Assembly (NCBI GenBank): GCA_036725605.1
Contig: DAIMDW010000037.1
Coordinates: 1 to 40,872 of the forward strand
DNA length: 40,872 nucleotides
Origin: CALBTQ01 sp036725605
GTDB taxonomy: Bacteria > Lernaellota > Lernaellaia > Lernaellales > Lernaellaceae
Direction of reading: 5' to 3'
In this document: positions 20,213-28,732 of the stretch, piece after piece
How positions within the stretch are numbered: position 1 is the stretch's first letter
Layout: each line of letters begins with the position of its first letter
The notes under the pieces: model-generated
Seen by the model: only the letters and a program-made list of their open reading frames with translations
What the model was told of the DNA's origin: nothing
Databases searched by the model: none
Position numbers and translations under genes: made by a program

Positions 20213-20971
20213 ATGTCCGCAAATCCCGACGCCATCGACGGCCGCCTGGCCGAGGCGCTGCACGGCAATAACTCGGCGCGTTTTCTCGCCACCCTCGGCG
20301 AGGACGGACGCCCGAACCTCGTGCCCGCGCTCTCGGCCGTCGCCGCCAACGATCGCCTCGTGCGCGTTGCGGCCATTCTGCCCGATCAACCGCGCATCAA
20401 CATCGCGAACAATCCGCACGTCGCCTTGCTGGTGATCGATCAATCGATGCGCTGGTGGTCGCTGGCGATGCACGCCGACGGCTACGAAGCGGGCAAACCC
20501 GGCGACAAAGTCGGCCGCTGGTTGCGGTTGGAACAACAAAACATCGTGCATCAGGGGACCATGGGCCGCCTGGCGCTCGCCGCCGAATACGGCCTCGTGC
20601 GCGCCCTGGGCATTCCCAAGGGCGAAAGCTACGCCGACCTGCTGCCGCAGCAGATCGCCCGCAAGCTCTCGACGCTCAAAGCGATCAAGGCGCTGGCTTA
20701 CGTCGATGCGCATGAACGCGTGAGCGCGCTGCCCTGTCTGTCGCTGGTGCCCGCCGGACCCGGCGCGCTGGTGTGCGGCACGCGCGTCGCCCCGCAGATC
20801 CGCGCCATCCCCGTCGACACGCCGGTGGCGGTCGGCCTGCTGACCTTCGAACCCAACGCCTATCAGATACTCGGCTGGTTCGAAGGCGCCGGCGGCGGCC
20901 TGCTGCGCACCAATGTGACCATCCGCGTGCTGGGCATGGCCCCGGCCCTGGCAAGCAAGGAGAGTCATTGA
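20213..20971 (+). CDS. Pyridoxamine 5'-phosphate oxidase-like flavin split-barrel protein
   Basis: 252 residues, cytoplasmic. The first 130 residues follow the FMN-binding split-barrel pattern (ARFLATLGEDGRPNLVPALS, RVAAILPDQPRINIANNPHVALLVID), as in general stress protein 26-like and PNPOx-like enzymes. The C-terminal half is unassigned; it contains a Val/Pro-rich segment and GGGLLRTNVTIRVLGM. FMN or F420 binding and an oxidoreductase role are likely; the substrate is unknown. GGAG lies upstream. The stop codon lies 3 nt before the mutS2 start, so the two genes are co-transcribed. Confidence 0.75.
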   Translation: MSANPDAIDGRLAEALHGNNSARFLATLGEDGRPNLVPALSAVAANDRLVRVAAILPDQPRINIANNPHVALLVIDQSMRWWSLAMHADGYEAGKPGDKVGRWLRLEQQNIVHQGTMGRLALAAEYGLVRALGIPKGESYADLLPQQIARKLSTLKAIKALAYVDAHERVSALPCLSLVPAGPGALVCGTRVAPQIRAIPVDTPVAVGLLTFEPNAYQILGWFEGAGGGLLRTNVTIRVLGMAPALASKESH

Positions 20972-20974
20972 ATC

Positions 20975-23380
20975 ATGCCCGCATATACGCTCGATAAAGC
21001 CGCCGCGCTGCTGGAATGGCCGCGCGTCATCGATCGCCTGGCCGAGCTGGCCAACAGCGAACCGGGGCGCGCGCTGTGTCGCGAGCTGCCGTTTTTCGAC
21101 AATCCCGAGACGATCAAACAGGCCGTCGCCGAAGTGGGCGAAGCGCGTGAGTTGCTCGAACGCAACGTGAACGTGGAATTCGCCGACGTCGTCGAACTCG
21201 GGCCGATCGCCAAACGCGCCCGCGTCGGCGCCACCCTCGACGGTCAGGACCTGCGCATCGTCGCCGGTCTCATGCGCGCCGCCCGTCGCATCAAAGCCGC
21301 GCTGGAAAAAGAAAACGTGCGCCTGCCGCGTCTGGCCGCGCGCGCCGCGCATCTGCCCGACCACGTCACGCTCGAAAAAGAGATCTTCGCCAAGATCGCC
21401 GCCGACGGCTCCGTCGCCGACAACGCGAGCAAAGACCTGCTGAGCCTGCGCGAACGCTACCGCGTGGCGCACGCGCAAATCCACACCGTGCTCGATTCGA
21501 TCCTGGGCGATCCGCGCTACGAGGACGTGCTGCAGGAAAACATCTTCACCCTGCGCGCCGGCCGCTACGTGCTGCTGGTCAAGCACGAACGGCGCGGCTC
21601 GGTCGAAGGCATCGTGCACGACATCAGCAAAACCGGACAGTCGCTGTTCATCGAACCGCGCGAAGTGACCGGCCTCAACAACCGCCTGCGCACCGCCGAA
21701 CTGGAAATCGAGCGCGAGATCTACCGCATCCTGCTCGAACTGACCTACAAGGTCGGCGCGGTGGTCGACGAACTCGAGCAGTCCGTCGTCGCGCTGGCCG
21801 ATCTGGATGTCGTGTTCGCCAAAGCGCGCTATTCGCAGGTGCTCAACGCGCATCCGGTCGAGCCGGCCAAATCCGGCGCCATCCACCTCGAAGGCGTGCG
21901 CCACCCGTTGCTGGTCGAACAACTCGACACGGTCGTGCCCAACGACATGCTCATGGACGACGTGCGCACCTTGGTTATTTCCGGACCGAATACCGGCGGC
22001 AAAACGGTGTTCATCAAAACCCTCGGCCTGTGCGCGTTGATGCTGCGCGCGGGGCTGCACCTGCCCTGCAAGCCCGACGGCCGCCTGCCGATCTTCAAGC
22101 GCATCTTCGCGGTGATCGGCGACGAGCAATCGCTGGAGAAAAACCTCTCCAGTTTTTCCAGCCACGTGCTCAACCTTAAAGACATCGTCACCGAACTGGT
22201 GCCCAACAGTCTGGTGCTCATCGACGAAATCGGCGAAGGCACCGACCCGGCGCAGGGCACGGCGCTGGCCAAGGCGGTGCTCGAGCACCTCGACGATCAC
22301 CGCGCGCGCACGGTCATCACCACGCACTTCGTCGAGTTGATGGCCATGGCGCAAACCCACGACGGCTTCGCCAACGCCGCGATGACCTTCGACGCCGAAT
22401 CGATGACCCCGACCTTCCACATGATCGCCGGCGCGCCCGGCCGCTCCAGCGCCTTCGCCACCGCCGAACGCCTCGGCCTGCCCGCCGCGATCGTTGCGCG
22501 CGCGCGCGAATTCGCCGTCGGCCAGGGCACCGAGTTGGACCTGATCATTCAGCAGTTGGAAAACGAGCGCGCCAAGCTCGAATCGCTCATCCGTAAAACC
22601 GACACGGCCCGCCTGCAAGCCGAAGCGGACAAGGAAAAGCAACACGCGATCCTCGAAGACCTGCGCGCGAAACGGGCCAAGATGGCCGAAACCGAGCGCG
22701 CCAAATTGCAGGAAGAACTCAAGATGGCGCGCGTGACGATCAAAAACATCATCCGCCAGTTGCAGGAGCAGCCGACGTTCAAAGACGCCGAAATCGCGCG
22801 CGAGCAACTGGAGAAGGTCGTCAAGCAGACCGAGACGATTCTGCCGCCGCCGGCCGAAGAACCGCTGCCCGAGTACCTCGACGAAATCGCGGACTGGTCG
22901 ACGCTCACCGCCGGCGACGAGGTGTTCGTGCGCAGTCTCAGCACCCCGGCGACGATTCTGGATATGCCTGACAACAAAGGACGCGTGCGCCTGCAGGTGC
23001 GCGACAAGCGCATGACCCTGCCCGCCGCCGAATGTTTCCTGCGCCGCCAACTGGCCGGCAAGGTGACGCCCGCGCCGTCCTACGAACTCAAGGCCGCGCC
23101 CGCGCCGAGCGAGGAGGTCGTCGATCCGCGCACCGCCGCCAACGAGATCGACCTGCGCGGCATGACCGGCGACGAGGCCCTCGCCGCGACCGAGTCGTTT
23201 CTCGACGAAGCGCTGCGCAAGCATCTGCGGCAGGTGTACATCATCCACGGCCACGGCACCGGCGTGCTCAAGCGCATGGTGCGCGACTACCTCGGCGCCT
23301 GCCCTTACGCGCAAAAGTGGCGGCCGGGCAAGCGCGGCGAAGGCAGCGACGGCGTGACGGTGGTGGAACTGGATTTATAA
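20975..23380 (+). CDS. mutS2: MutS2 family ATPase with C-terminal Smr endonuclease domain
   Basis: 801 residues, the usual length. MutS2 proteins bind branched DNA or stalled, collided ribosomes and suppress homologous recombination or rescue translation. The lever region is N-terminal. The ABC-type ATPase contains the Walker A GPNTGGKT (about 337-344), Walker B LVLIDEIGEGTDP (about 413) and the TTH switch (about 447). A long Glu/Lys/Arg-rich coiled coil follows at 520-640. The Smr domain at 723-801 has EIDLRGMTGDEAL and the HGHGTGVLK signature. AAGGAGA precedes the start, overlapping the end of the upstream gene. The stop codon overlaps that of the convergent maf gene by a few bases and no hairpin terminator is seen. 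Confidence 0.97.
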   Translation: MPAYTLDKAAALLEWPRVIDRLAELANSEPGRALCRELPFFDNPETIKQAVAEVGEARELLERNVNVEFADVVELGPIAKRARVGATLDGQDLRIVAGLMRAARRIKAALEKENVRLPRLAARAAHLPDHVTLEKEIFAKIAADGSVADNASKDLLSLRERYRVAHAQIHTVLDSILGDPRYEDVLQENIFTLRAGRYVLLVKHERRGSVEGIVHDISKTGQSLFIEPREVTGLNNRLRTAELEIEREIYRILLELTYKVGAVVDELEQSVVALADLDVVFAKARYSQVLNAHPVEPAKSGAIHLEGVRHPLLVEQLDTVVPNDMLMDDVRTLVISGPNTGGKTVFIKTLGLCALMLRAGLHLPCKPDGRLPIFKRIFAVIGDEQSLEKNLSSFSSHVLNLKDIVTELVPNSLVLIDEIGEGTDPAQGTALAKAVLEHLDDHRARTVITTHFVELMAMAQTHDGFANAAMTFDAESMTPTFHMIAGAPGRSSAFATAERLGLPAAIVARAREFAVGQGTELDLIIQQLENERAKLESLIRKTDTARLQAEADKEKQHAILEDLRAKRAKMAETERAKLQEELKMARVTIKNIIRQLQEQPTFKDAEIAREQLEKVVKQTETILPPPAEEPLPEYLDEIADWSTLTAGDEVFVRSLSTPATILDMPDNKGRVRLQVRDKRMTLPAAECFLRRQLAGKVTPAPSYELKAAPAPSEEVVDPRTAANEIDLRGMTGDEALAATESFLDEALRKHLRQVYIIHGHGTGVLKRMVRDYLGACPYAQKWRPGKRGEGSDGVTVVELDL

Positions 23381-25270
23381 CGCGGCCGGGTCCGACAATT
23401 CCTTGATCGTGTGCTGCAACTGCTCGAGTTTTTCGCCGACGATCTGCGCCGCCTCGAGCAGCCCGGCGTACATCGTCGCGGTGTGCTTCATGTTCAGCCG
23501 CACCGTTTCCTCGCGGCTCAGCCCCGAATAATCGAAGCAGGTTTTCACGATCAGCGTCGCCTGGTTGGCCACCGACGAAATGAGCGGATTGAGCGTGATC
23601 AGCACGTCCTTGAGCCGAGCCTCGTCGCGGTCGATGTGGTGGATCAGCTTGTTGATCTTCTCGACCGGCATCGGCTTTTTGGTCATCAGTTGCTGCACCT
23701 GGTGCGCCCGCTCGCGACCGGCGCGCGCCAGGTCGATCATCTCGTGCAACTGGCGCAGCGTGTGCGCGATCTCCTGCCCCACGCGGTCCAGATCGAGTTC
23801 CGGCGGTCGGTCGAATCGCGCCAGGCGCTCGCGCACGTTCAACGGCTCGCCGAGAAATTTCTCGGTCGCTTCGGCGAAGGACATCTGCTGCGCATGACGG
23901 ATGCGCGCGCCGCCCTCGGTCGCGTTGATCACCCGCGTGCCTTCGCGCAGCGCCAGCGGAATGTGCTCCTCGAACCACATCAGGTAATTGCGCAGGTTGG
24001 TTTTGGTCACCACCGGCTTGCCGTAATAACCGTCGACGACGACCAGGCTCCTGTCCTCGGATTCCTTGTCGGCCAGCACCCGCGTCATGTTCTGCTGCGT
24101 GATGTTCTCCACGCCGCCGGTGCCGATGCCGTTCGCGTGGCTCTGTCCGGCCTCGCCGAAGGCCAGGTCCTGCCCGACGAGCACCACCGGATCGCAACCC
24201 AGGTGCAGCGCCAGCTTGTAGGCCGCCGTGGCCACCGAGCCGCCGATCTCCAGCATCACGTCCTCGTGACCCAGGCGCTCGACCAGCCACTTGGCGTCGT
24301 GATGATTGCTGATGAAGGTGAACGAGCCCAGCGACGGCAGCCGCCACAAATCGGCAAAACATTTTAGTTGGTAGAAGGTATAGGTGTCGGCGACCTCGGC
24401 GATGTCCGCGAACTGCCGCATGATGTCCTGTGCTTCGATCGCGATGGTGATCGGCGGCGTCACGCCGATCGACACGCACTTGCGCAGGCTCGTGCCCACG
24501 CAAATGATCACGCCGCGATCCTGCCACTGTTCGAGCAGGTGCACGTTTTTATCCAGGCTCGGCCCGGCGGCGACGACCACGGCGGGCACGCCGGCGAACG
24601 CGTCGCGCAGCCGCGCGATGGTCGGCAAAAACACATAGTCGCGGAAATTGTCGAACAACTGCGAAAACCAGCGCCGTTGCTGCATCAGATTGGTGTACAC
24701 GACCACGTCCTGCCCGCGCACCAGATCGGTTATGCGCTGCTGCACGCGCGCCAGTTCCGTGGCGTACACCTGCCGGTAACCGGGCAGCGCCAGCACGGCC
24801 AGATCGGGTTTCATGCCGTAGGCGTAGTCGGGGTGGAAGTATAACTTCTCGGCGCCCTCGACCAGATGCAGGCGCTGGTTGCGCATCGCCGCGGTCAGGT
24901 CCACCGCGCCCATAGCCGCGACCAGCGCTCCGGCGTTGGGCTCGATAACGAACAACTGCGCGTCCGTCCCCGCCAGCAACGCCTGCGCCACCGCGCCGAC
25001 CTCGAAACCAAGCACGATCAGGATTTTCGTTTTAGGAGATTTTTCCAATTCCGGCTGCACCAACCGCTGCACGTCGCGGTCCGGCGCATATTTGGAAAGC
25101 ACCTGGCGCCCGCCGACGGTCATCGTCCACGCGCCGTCCGGCGCCGGCAGAGCGAACACGTCGGCCGCCGGTTCCAGCTTGCCCAGGCGCGCGGCGAACT
25201 CCGGATTGCTCTCAGCCAGCGCCGCGCAATTGCGGGCCAACAGCTCGCTATCGAAATGTTCGCGGTTCAT
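23375..25270 (-). CDS. maf: Motility accessory factor (Maf)-type flagellin glycosyltransferase, MAF_flag10/DUF115
   Basis: 631 residues. The central DUF115/MptE-like domain (about 225-400) has AVVVAAGPSLDKNVHLLE, a GxSL nucleotide-binding signature, then TIAIEAQ, VGQDLAFGE and the later GTRVINATEGGARI. Maf proteins transfer nonulosonic acids such as pseudaminic acid from CMP-sugars to flagellin Ser/Thr residues in the cytoplasm before export. The C-terminal helical part fits the flagellin-binding region. The start at 25270 overlaps the stop of the formyltransferase gene (ATGA), so it is translationally coupled as the last gene of the pse operon. The frame stays open upstream only as a shadow of that gene. 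Confidence 0.9.
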   Translation of the reverse strand: MNREHFDSELLARNCAALAESNPEFAARLGKLEPAADVFALPAPDGAWTMTVGGRQVLSKYAPDRDVQRLVQPELEKSPKTKILIVLGFEVGAVAQALLAGTDAQLFVIEPNAGALVAAMGAVDLTAAMRNQRLHLVEGAEKLYFHPDYAYGMKPDLAVLALPGYRQVYATELARVQQRITDLVRGQDVVVYTNLMQQRRWFSQLFDNFRDYVFLPTIARLRDAFAGVPAVVVAAGPSLDKNVHLLEQWQDRGVIICVGTSLRKCVSIGVTPPITIAIEAQDIMRQFADIAEVADTYTFYQLKCFADLWRLPSLGSFTFISNHHDAKWLVERLGHEDVMLEIGGSVATAAYKLALHLGCDPVVLVGQDLAFGEAGQSHANGIGTGGVENITQQNMTRVLADKESEDRSLVVVDGYYGKPVVTKTNLRNYLMWFEEHIPLALREGTRVINATEGGARIRHAQQMSFAEATEKFLGEPLNVRERLARFDRPPELDLDRVGQEIAHTLRQLHEMIDLARAGRERAHQVQQLMTKKPMPVEKINKLIHHIDRDEARLKDVLITLNPLISSVANQATLIVKTCFDYSGLSREETVRLNMKHTATMYAGLLEAAQIVGEKLEQLQHTIKELSDPAAL

Positions 25271-26556
25271 ACGCCCAACCTTACGCCTTCGCCGACCAGG
25301 CCCCAATCCCACAGGTGCGCCGCGCCGAATTCCACTTCTTCGCCTTCCCACTGCACGTGGCGCAAGGCCAGCACGCCGCCGTCGCCGCAAGCGACCAGCA
25401 ATGAGCCGTCGTGCTCGCCGGTGGCGGTCATCACGCCGACGACCGTCCCCGGTTCGGCCCCGCCCGCGCTCAAACCCTGCGCCAGTTCGGCGCGCCACAC
25501 CAGCAGCTTGCGTTCCTTGAGCAGCGTAAACGCGCCGGGGTACGGATGCGTCAAACCGCGCACCCAGTTGTACAACTCGCCCGCGCTCAGGCGCCAATCG
25601 ATGACGCCGTCTTCCGGCCGCCGGCGCGGCCAGGTGCTCGCCGCCGCCTCGTCCTGCGGCACGCGCGGCACGGTGCGGGCGATCATGCGCGGCAGCGCCT
25701 CTTCCAGTTGAGCGATCTGCGCGGCGACAACCTTGTCGTACAGCGTCGCCGCGTCGTCGTGCATGGTGACGGTGAAGGGCCGCTGGTCGGCCAGTTCGCC
25801 GGCGTCCACGCGTTCGTTGAGCCAGTACAGGCTCACCGCGCTGCGGTTCAGCCCTTTGATCAGCGTCCAGGGAATCGGCGCGCGGCCGCGTCCCTCGGGC
25901 AGTTTCGTCGGGTGCATGCCCAGCGCGCCCAGGCGCGGCAAGTCCAGCAGATCGAGCCCGACCATCTGGCTGAAGCCGAAGACGCACAGGTAATCCGGCT
26001 CGGCTTTACGCACCGCTTCGATAACCTTGGGATGATTGATGTTGTTGGTGCGCAGCAGCGGAATGGCGTTGTCGTCGCACAGCGGACCCAGGTCCGCGTA
26101 GCCCGAGCGGTCGCGCAGACTGGCGTCGTAGCCGATGGCCAGCACCGGCAGCGCGCCGCGGCGGATCATCGCCCGCAGCAGTTCGCGCGAGCCGACCACG
26201 CCGCCGGCGAAGACCACGCGCACGTTGCGTTCGACGAACGACAGGTGCAACGGCAACTCGTAGTAGTCGGTCTTCATGTTGTAACCGGCCTGCGTCAACG
26301 CCTGCCCCATCGCCGGATTCTCCGCCCGCACGATCACTCGCCGCACGTGCAGCAGGTTGAGCGCCTCCAGACCGCCCGCCGCGGCCAGCGCCGCGCCCAA
26401 CGACGGATCGCCGGCCTGCAATTCGGCCACCGCCCGCGGGCCGTCGGCCACCGCCGAAAACGTGCCGCGCCGATTGCCGATTTCGCCGGTCAAGGTCATG
26501 CGTCCGAGATCGGACTCCACCCGCGTTTCCAGGTCGGTCAGAAACGTCGTTTTCAT
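25267..26556 (-). CDS. Formyltransferase (Fmt/ArnA-N-like) with an extra N-terminal domain, sugar N-formylation likely
   Basis: 429 residues. Residues 1-110 form an unrecognised domain (LEALNLLHVRRVIVRAENPAMG, ALTQAGYNMK). Residues about 111-320 are a formyl_trans_N fold: VRVVFAGGVVGSRELL, LCVFGFSQMV, and the folate-site segment HPTKLPEGRGRAPIPW with the catalytic-type His near 215. NERVDAGEL carries the conserved Asp. The Asn two places before the His in Met-tRNA formyltransferase is Gly here. The GRGR loop is, from memory, common in sugar formyltransferases of nonulosonate clusters. The C-terminal about 110 residues resemble an Fmt C-domain (YNWVRGLTHPYPGAFT). It sits between pseI-like and maf genes with ATGA overlaps on both sides. 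An N-formylated nonulosonate is the likely product; this is inferred from context. Confidence 0.82.
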   Translation of the reverse strand: MKTTFLTDLETRVESDLGRMTLTGEIGNRRGTFSAVADGPRAVAELQAGDPSLGAALAAAGGLEALNLLHVRRVIVRAENPAMGQALTQAGYNMKTDYYELPLHLSFVERNVRVVFAGGVVGSRELLRAMIRRGALPVLAIGYDASLRDRSGYADLGPLCDDNAIPLLRTNNINHPKVIEAVRKAEPDYLCVFGFSQMVGLDLLDLPRLGALGMHPTKLPEGRGRAPIPWTLIKGLNRSAVSLYWLNERVDAGELADQRPFTVTMHDDAATLYDKVVAAQIAQLEEALPRMIARTVPRVPQDEAAASTWPRRRPEDGVIDWRLSAGELYNWVRGLTHPYPGAFTLLKERKLLVWRAELAQGLSAGGAEPGTVVGVMTATGEHDGSLLVACGDGGVLALRHVQWEGEEVEFGAAHLWDWGLVGEGVRLGV

Positions 26557-27581
26557 ACCATCTCCCAGGTCAAGATGTCGTCGGCCTCGATATCCACGCG
26601 CGCCTCGCGCCCCACCACCAGCGGAATGTGACGCGGGTGAATGCCCCAGCCGGGCCGCTTCACCGCGAGCATCCGCTCCTCGATCTTCGTGCCCTTGGCG
26701 ATCGCGCAGGCCGCGACCAGACTGCGGCGCGCGCCGCGATGAAATTCCTCCTCGCTCGCCGTGTGCCGTTTGACGGACGAGCCCAGCGCTTCTTCGGTCT
26801 GGCGGACCGCCTCGATCATCGCGCGCAGTTCGTCGGGCTCGAGCGCGAAGGGATGATCCGGCCCTTCCATCGCGCGCGAAAGCGTGTAGTGCTTTTCGAT
26901 CACGCAGGCCCCGCGCGCCACGGCGGCGACGTCGGCGACCAGCCCCATCGTGTGATCGCTGTAGCCGACCGGCACGGCGAAGGCCTGGCGCATGGTGTCC
27001 ATCGCGCGCAGGTTGATGTCGGCGAACTTCGGCGGATAGCCGATCGCGCAATGCAGCAGCACGACCTCGCGCCCGCCGGCGGCCTCGATCGTCTCCAGCG
27101 CCAGCTCGATGTCGGCGAGGTTGGCCATGCCCGTGGAGAGGATGATCGGCTTGCCGGTTTGCGCACAGGCCTTGAGCAGCGGCAGGTGCGTGATTTCGAA
27201 ACTGGCGATCTTGAACGCGGGCACGCCCACCTTGTCGAGCTGCTCGACGGCCTCCAGGTCGAAAGGCGTGGAGAGGAAATGCACGCCTCGGTCGCCGCAT
27301 TCGCGTGCCAGATCGGCATGCCATTCGCGCGGCATTTCGATGCGCTTGATCAGGTCCCAGGTGTTTTCTTTGAGGTGCTCGAAGTTCGGCGCCTTCTTCG
27401 AGTACATCGACTCGGCGCTGTAGGTCTGCCATTTGACCGCGTCGGCGCCGGCGGCCACCGCCGCGTCGATGAGCTTGAGCGCGATGTTCCAGTCGCGGTT
27501 GTGGTTGCTGCCCGCCTCGGCGATCACGTAACACGGATGCCCCGGACCGATTGCCTTGCCGCCGATGATCACCTCGTTCAT
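26553..27581 (-). CDS. pseI: Pseudaminic acid synthase (NeuB family)
   Basis: 342 residues. NeuB-family enzymes condense PEP with a 6-carbon amino sugar to make a 9-carbon nonulosonic acid. The TIM barrel shows IAEAGSNHNRDWNIALKLID, AGADAVKWQTY, LSTPFDLEAV, KIASFE, LSTGMA, GYSDHTMG and VIEKHYTL. The C-terminal SAF (antifreeze-like) domain is at about 285-342 (RSLVAACAIAKGTKIEE). KIASFE and the EWH segment favour PseI over NeuB or LegI; sugar specificity is not certain. The start overlaps the stop of the pseG-like gene by ATGA, with GAGGAG just before it. The stop overlaps the formyltransferase start in the same way. Confidence 0.88.
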   Translation of the reverse strand: MNEVIIGGKAIGPGHPCYVIAEAGSNHNRDWNIALKLIDAAVAAGADAVKWQTYSAESMYSKKAPNFEHLKENTWDLIKRIEMPREWHADLARECGDRGVHFLSTPFDLEAVEQLDKVGVPAFKIASFEITHLPLLKACAQTGKPIILSTGMANLADIELALETIEAAGGREVVLLHCAIGYPPKFADINLRAMDTMRQAFAVPVGYSDHTMGLVADVAAVARGACVIEKHYTLSRAMEGPDHPFALEPDELRAMIEAVRQTEEALGSSVKRHTASEEEFHRGARRSLVAACAIAKGTKIEERMLAVKRPGWGIHPRHIPLVVGREARVDIEADDILTWEMV

Positions 27582-28642
27582 TGCCGTCTCCTCAACCAGT
27601 TGTCGGCCAGCTTGGCGATGCGTTCCGCGCCCCGGCCGTCGACCAGATGCCGGCCGTTCGCGCCCATCGCCAGCCGCAGGTTCGGCGCGCCCAGCAGCAG
27701 GTGCAACTCCGCGCGCAACTCGATCGGATCGTCCGTGTGCTTGAGCATCCGGTGCACGTTCAGATCGGCCCAGCGCCGCGCGGCGGCGACCTGGTTCTCG
27801 GCGGTGGGAATCAACAACGCCGGCCGACCCATATAGGCCAGTTCGCTGGCGGTCACCCCGCCCGCGCTGATTGCCAGCGTCGCGCGCACCATCAACTGCG
27901 GCAGTTGCGACGGCGCGTGATGGACAAGCACCTCGCGCCCGCGCTTGCGCGCTTTTTCCGCCGCCTGCTCGATCAGCTCGAGCGTCGGCGATTCCGGACC
28001 GATGACCACATCCACCGCATAGGGTTCGTCGACGCCGGCCAGCGCGTCGACCACCCAGGCCGTTTTGTGGCCGATGTCCGACGCGCCGAAGATGATCAGC
28101 AAGCGCGGAAAAGAATCCGGCTCGCTTTGGCGCTCCTGCCGGATCGCCCGGCGCAAGGGCATGTAATCGATCCCCAGCAGCAGATTTTCATTGCCGTCGG
28201 CCAGGTACACGTCGCGATGATCCTCCGCCGTCACGTTCGGGTTGATCACCAGGTCGGCGCGCAAGCCGCGATCGGCCAGATCGTCGATGACTCCCACTCC
28301 CGCGCCGGCGACGCGCCACGCGGCCAGGTAATCATTTTGATACAGGTAGGAATCGACGAACACGCCGGCCGGCCGATCGGTCCGGCGCACTTCGGCGAGA
28401 GAAAATTCCGGGCCGACCGGTTCGGGCTCGAATTCGTACTGGCGCGCCAGGGTCTGCGCCGGCACGTCGCCGTGCAGCAGCAGCTTGACGCGAATGCCGC
28501 GTTCGCGCAGCGCGTCGCCGATGCTCAGCAGGCGCATCAGGTGACCGAAACCGGTGGTCCGATCCGCCTGCGTCCGCAACAGGACCAGCGGCGAATCGGC
28601 GGATTGTCTGTCGTTGGTTTTTTCGTTCAAAATTGTTTTCAC
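27578..28642 (-). CDS. pseG: PseG-like UDP-sugar hydrolase (GT-B fold)
   Basis: 354 residues with the GTG start at 28642. PseG removes UDP from UDP-2,4-diacetamido-2,4,6-trideoxy-L-altrose to give the free sugar used by PseI. The motif RTQADRTTGFGHLMR has the catalytic His34 of the PseG GH..R motif. Later come VIDDLADRG, LLLGIDYMPLR, LLIIFGASD and ISAGGVTASELAYMGRPALLIP, all as in PseG/MurG-like folds. No strong ribosome-binding site precedes the GTG; an ATG at 28684 is in frame but would sit on the divergent promoter region. It is the first gene of the four-gene glycan operon and ends with an ATGA overlap with pseI. Confidence 0.88.
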   Translation of the reverse strand: MKTILNEKTNDRQSADSPLVLLRTQADRTTGFGHLMRLLSIGDALRERGIRVKLLLHGDVPAQTLARQYEFEPEPVGPEFSLAEVRRTDRPAGVFVDSYLYQNDYLAAWRVAGAGVGVIDDLADRGLRADLVINPNVTAEDHRDVYLADGNENLLLGIDYMPLRRAIRQERQSEPDSFPRLLIIFGASDIGHKTAWVVDALAGVDEPYAVDVVIGPESPTLELIEQAAEKARKRGREVLVHHAPSQLPQLMVRATLAISAGGVTASELAYMGRPALLIPTAENQVAAARRWADLNVHRMLKHTDDPIELRAELHLLLGAPNLRLAMGANGRHLVDGRGAERIAKLADNWLRRRQ

Positions 28643-28667
28643 TCTGTTGTTATGACGGTTGTTAGTG

Positions 28668-28677
28668 ATATTACAAT
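28668..28677. promoter_or_regulatory. Overlapping divergent -10 elements between pseG and the spsF-like gene
   Basis: TACAAT at 28672-28677 reads right; TAATAT at 28668-28673 reads left. The -35 elements are weak (TTGTTA at 28647-28652 with 19-bp spacing; TTGCCT on the - strand at 28693-28698). Overlapping -10 boxes would make the two directions compete. Low confidence because the -35 matches are poor. Confidence 0.35.
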
Positions 28678-28732
28678 GGACCATACCCGTTAAGGCAAGG
28701 GCAAGCCGATTGGAAAAGGAGGTTTTTCCGCG

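Noticed and set aside
20108..23314. Open frame of 1068 codons on the - strand
   Set aside because: Shadow of mutS2 and the flavin-barrel gene; no motif, biased composition and no ribosome-binding site.
20971..23380. mutS2 as a canonical mismatch-repair MutS
   Set aside because: It lacks the N-terminal mismatch-binding domain and carries a C-terminal Smr domain, so it belongs to MutS2.
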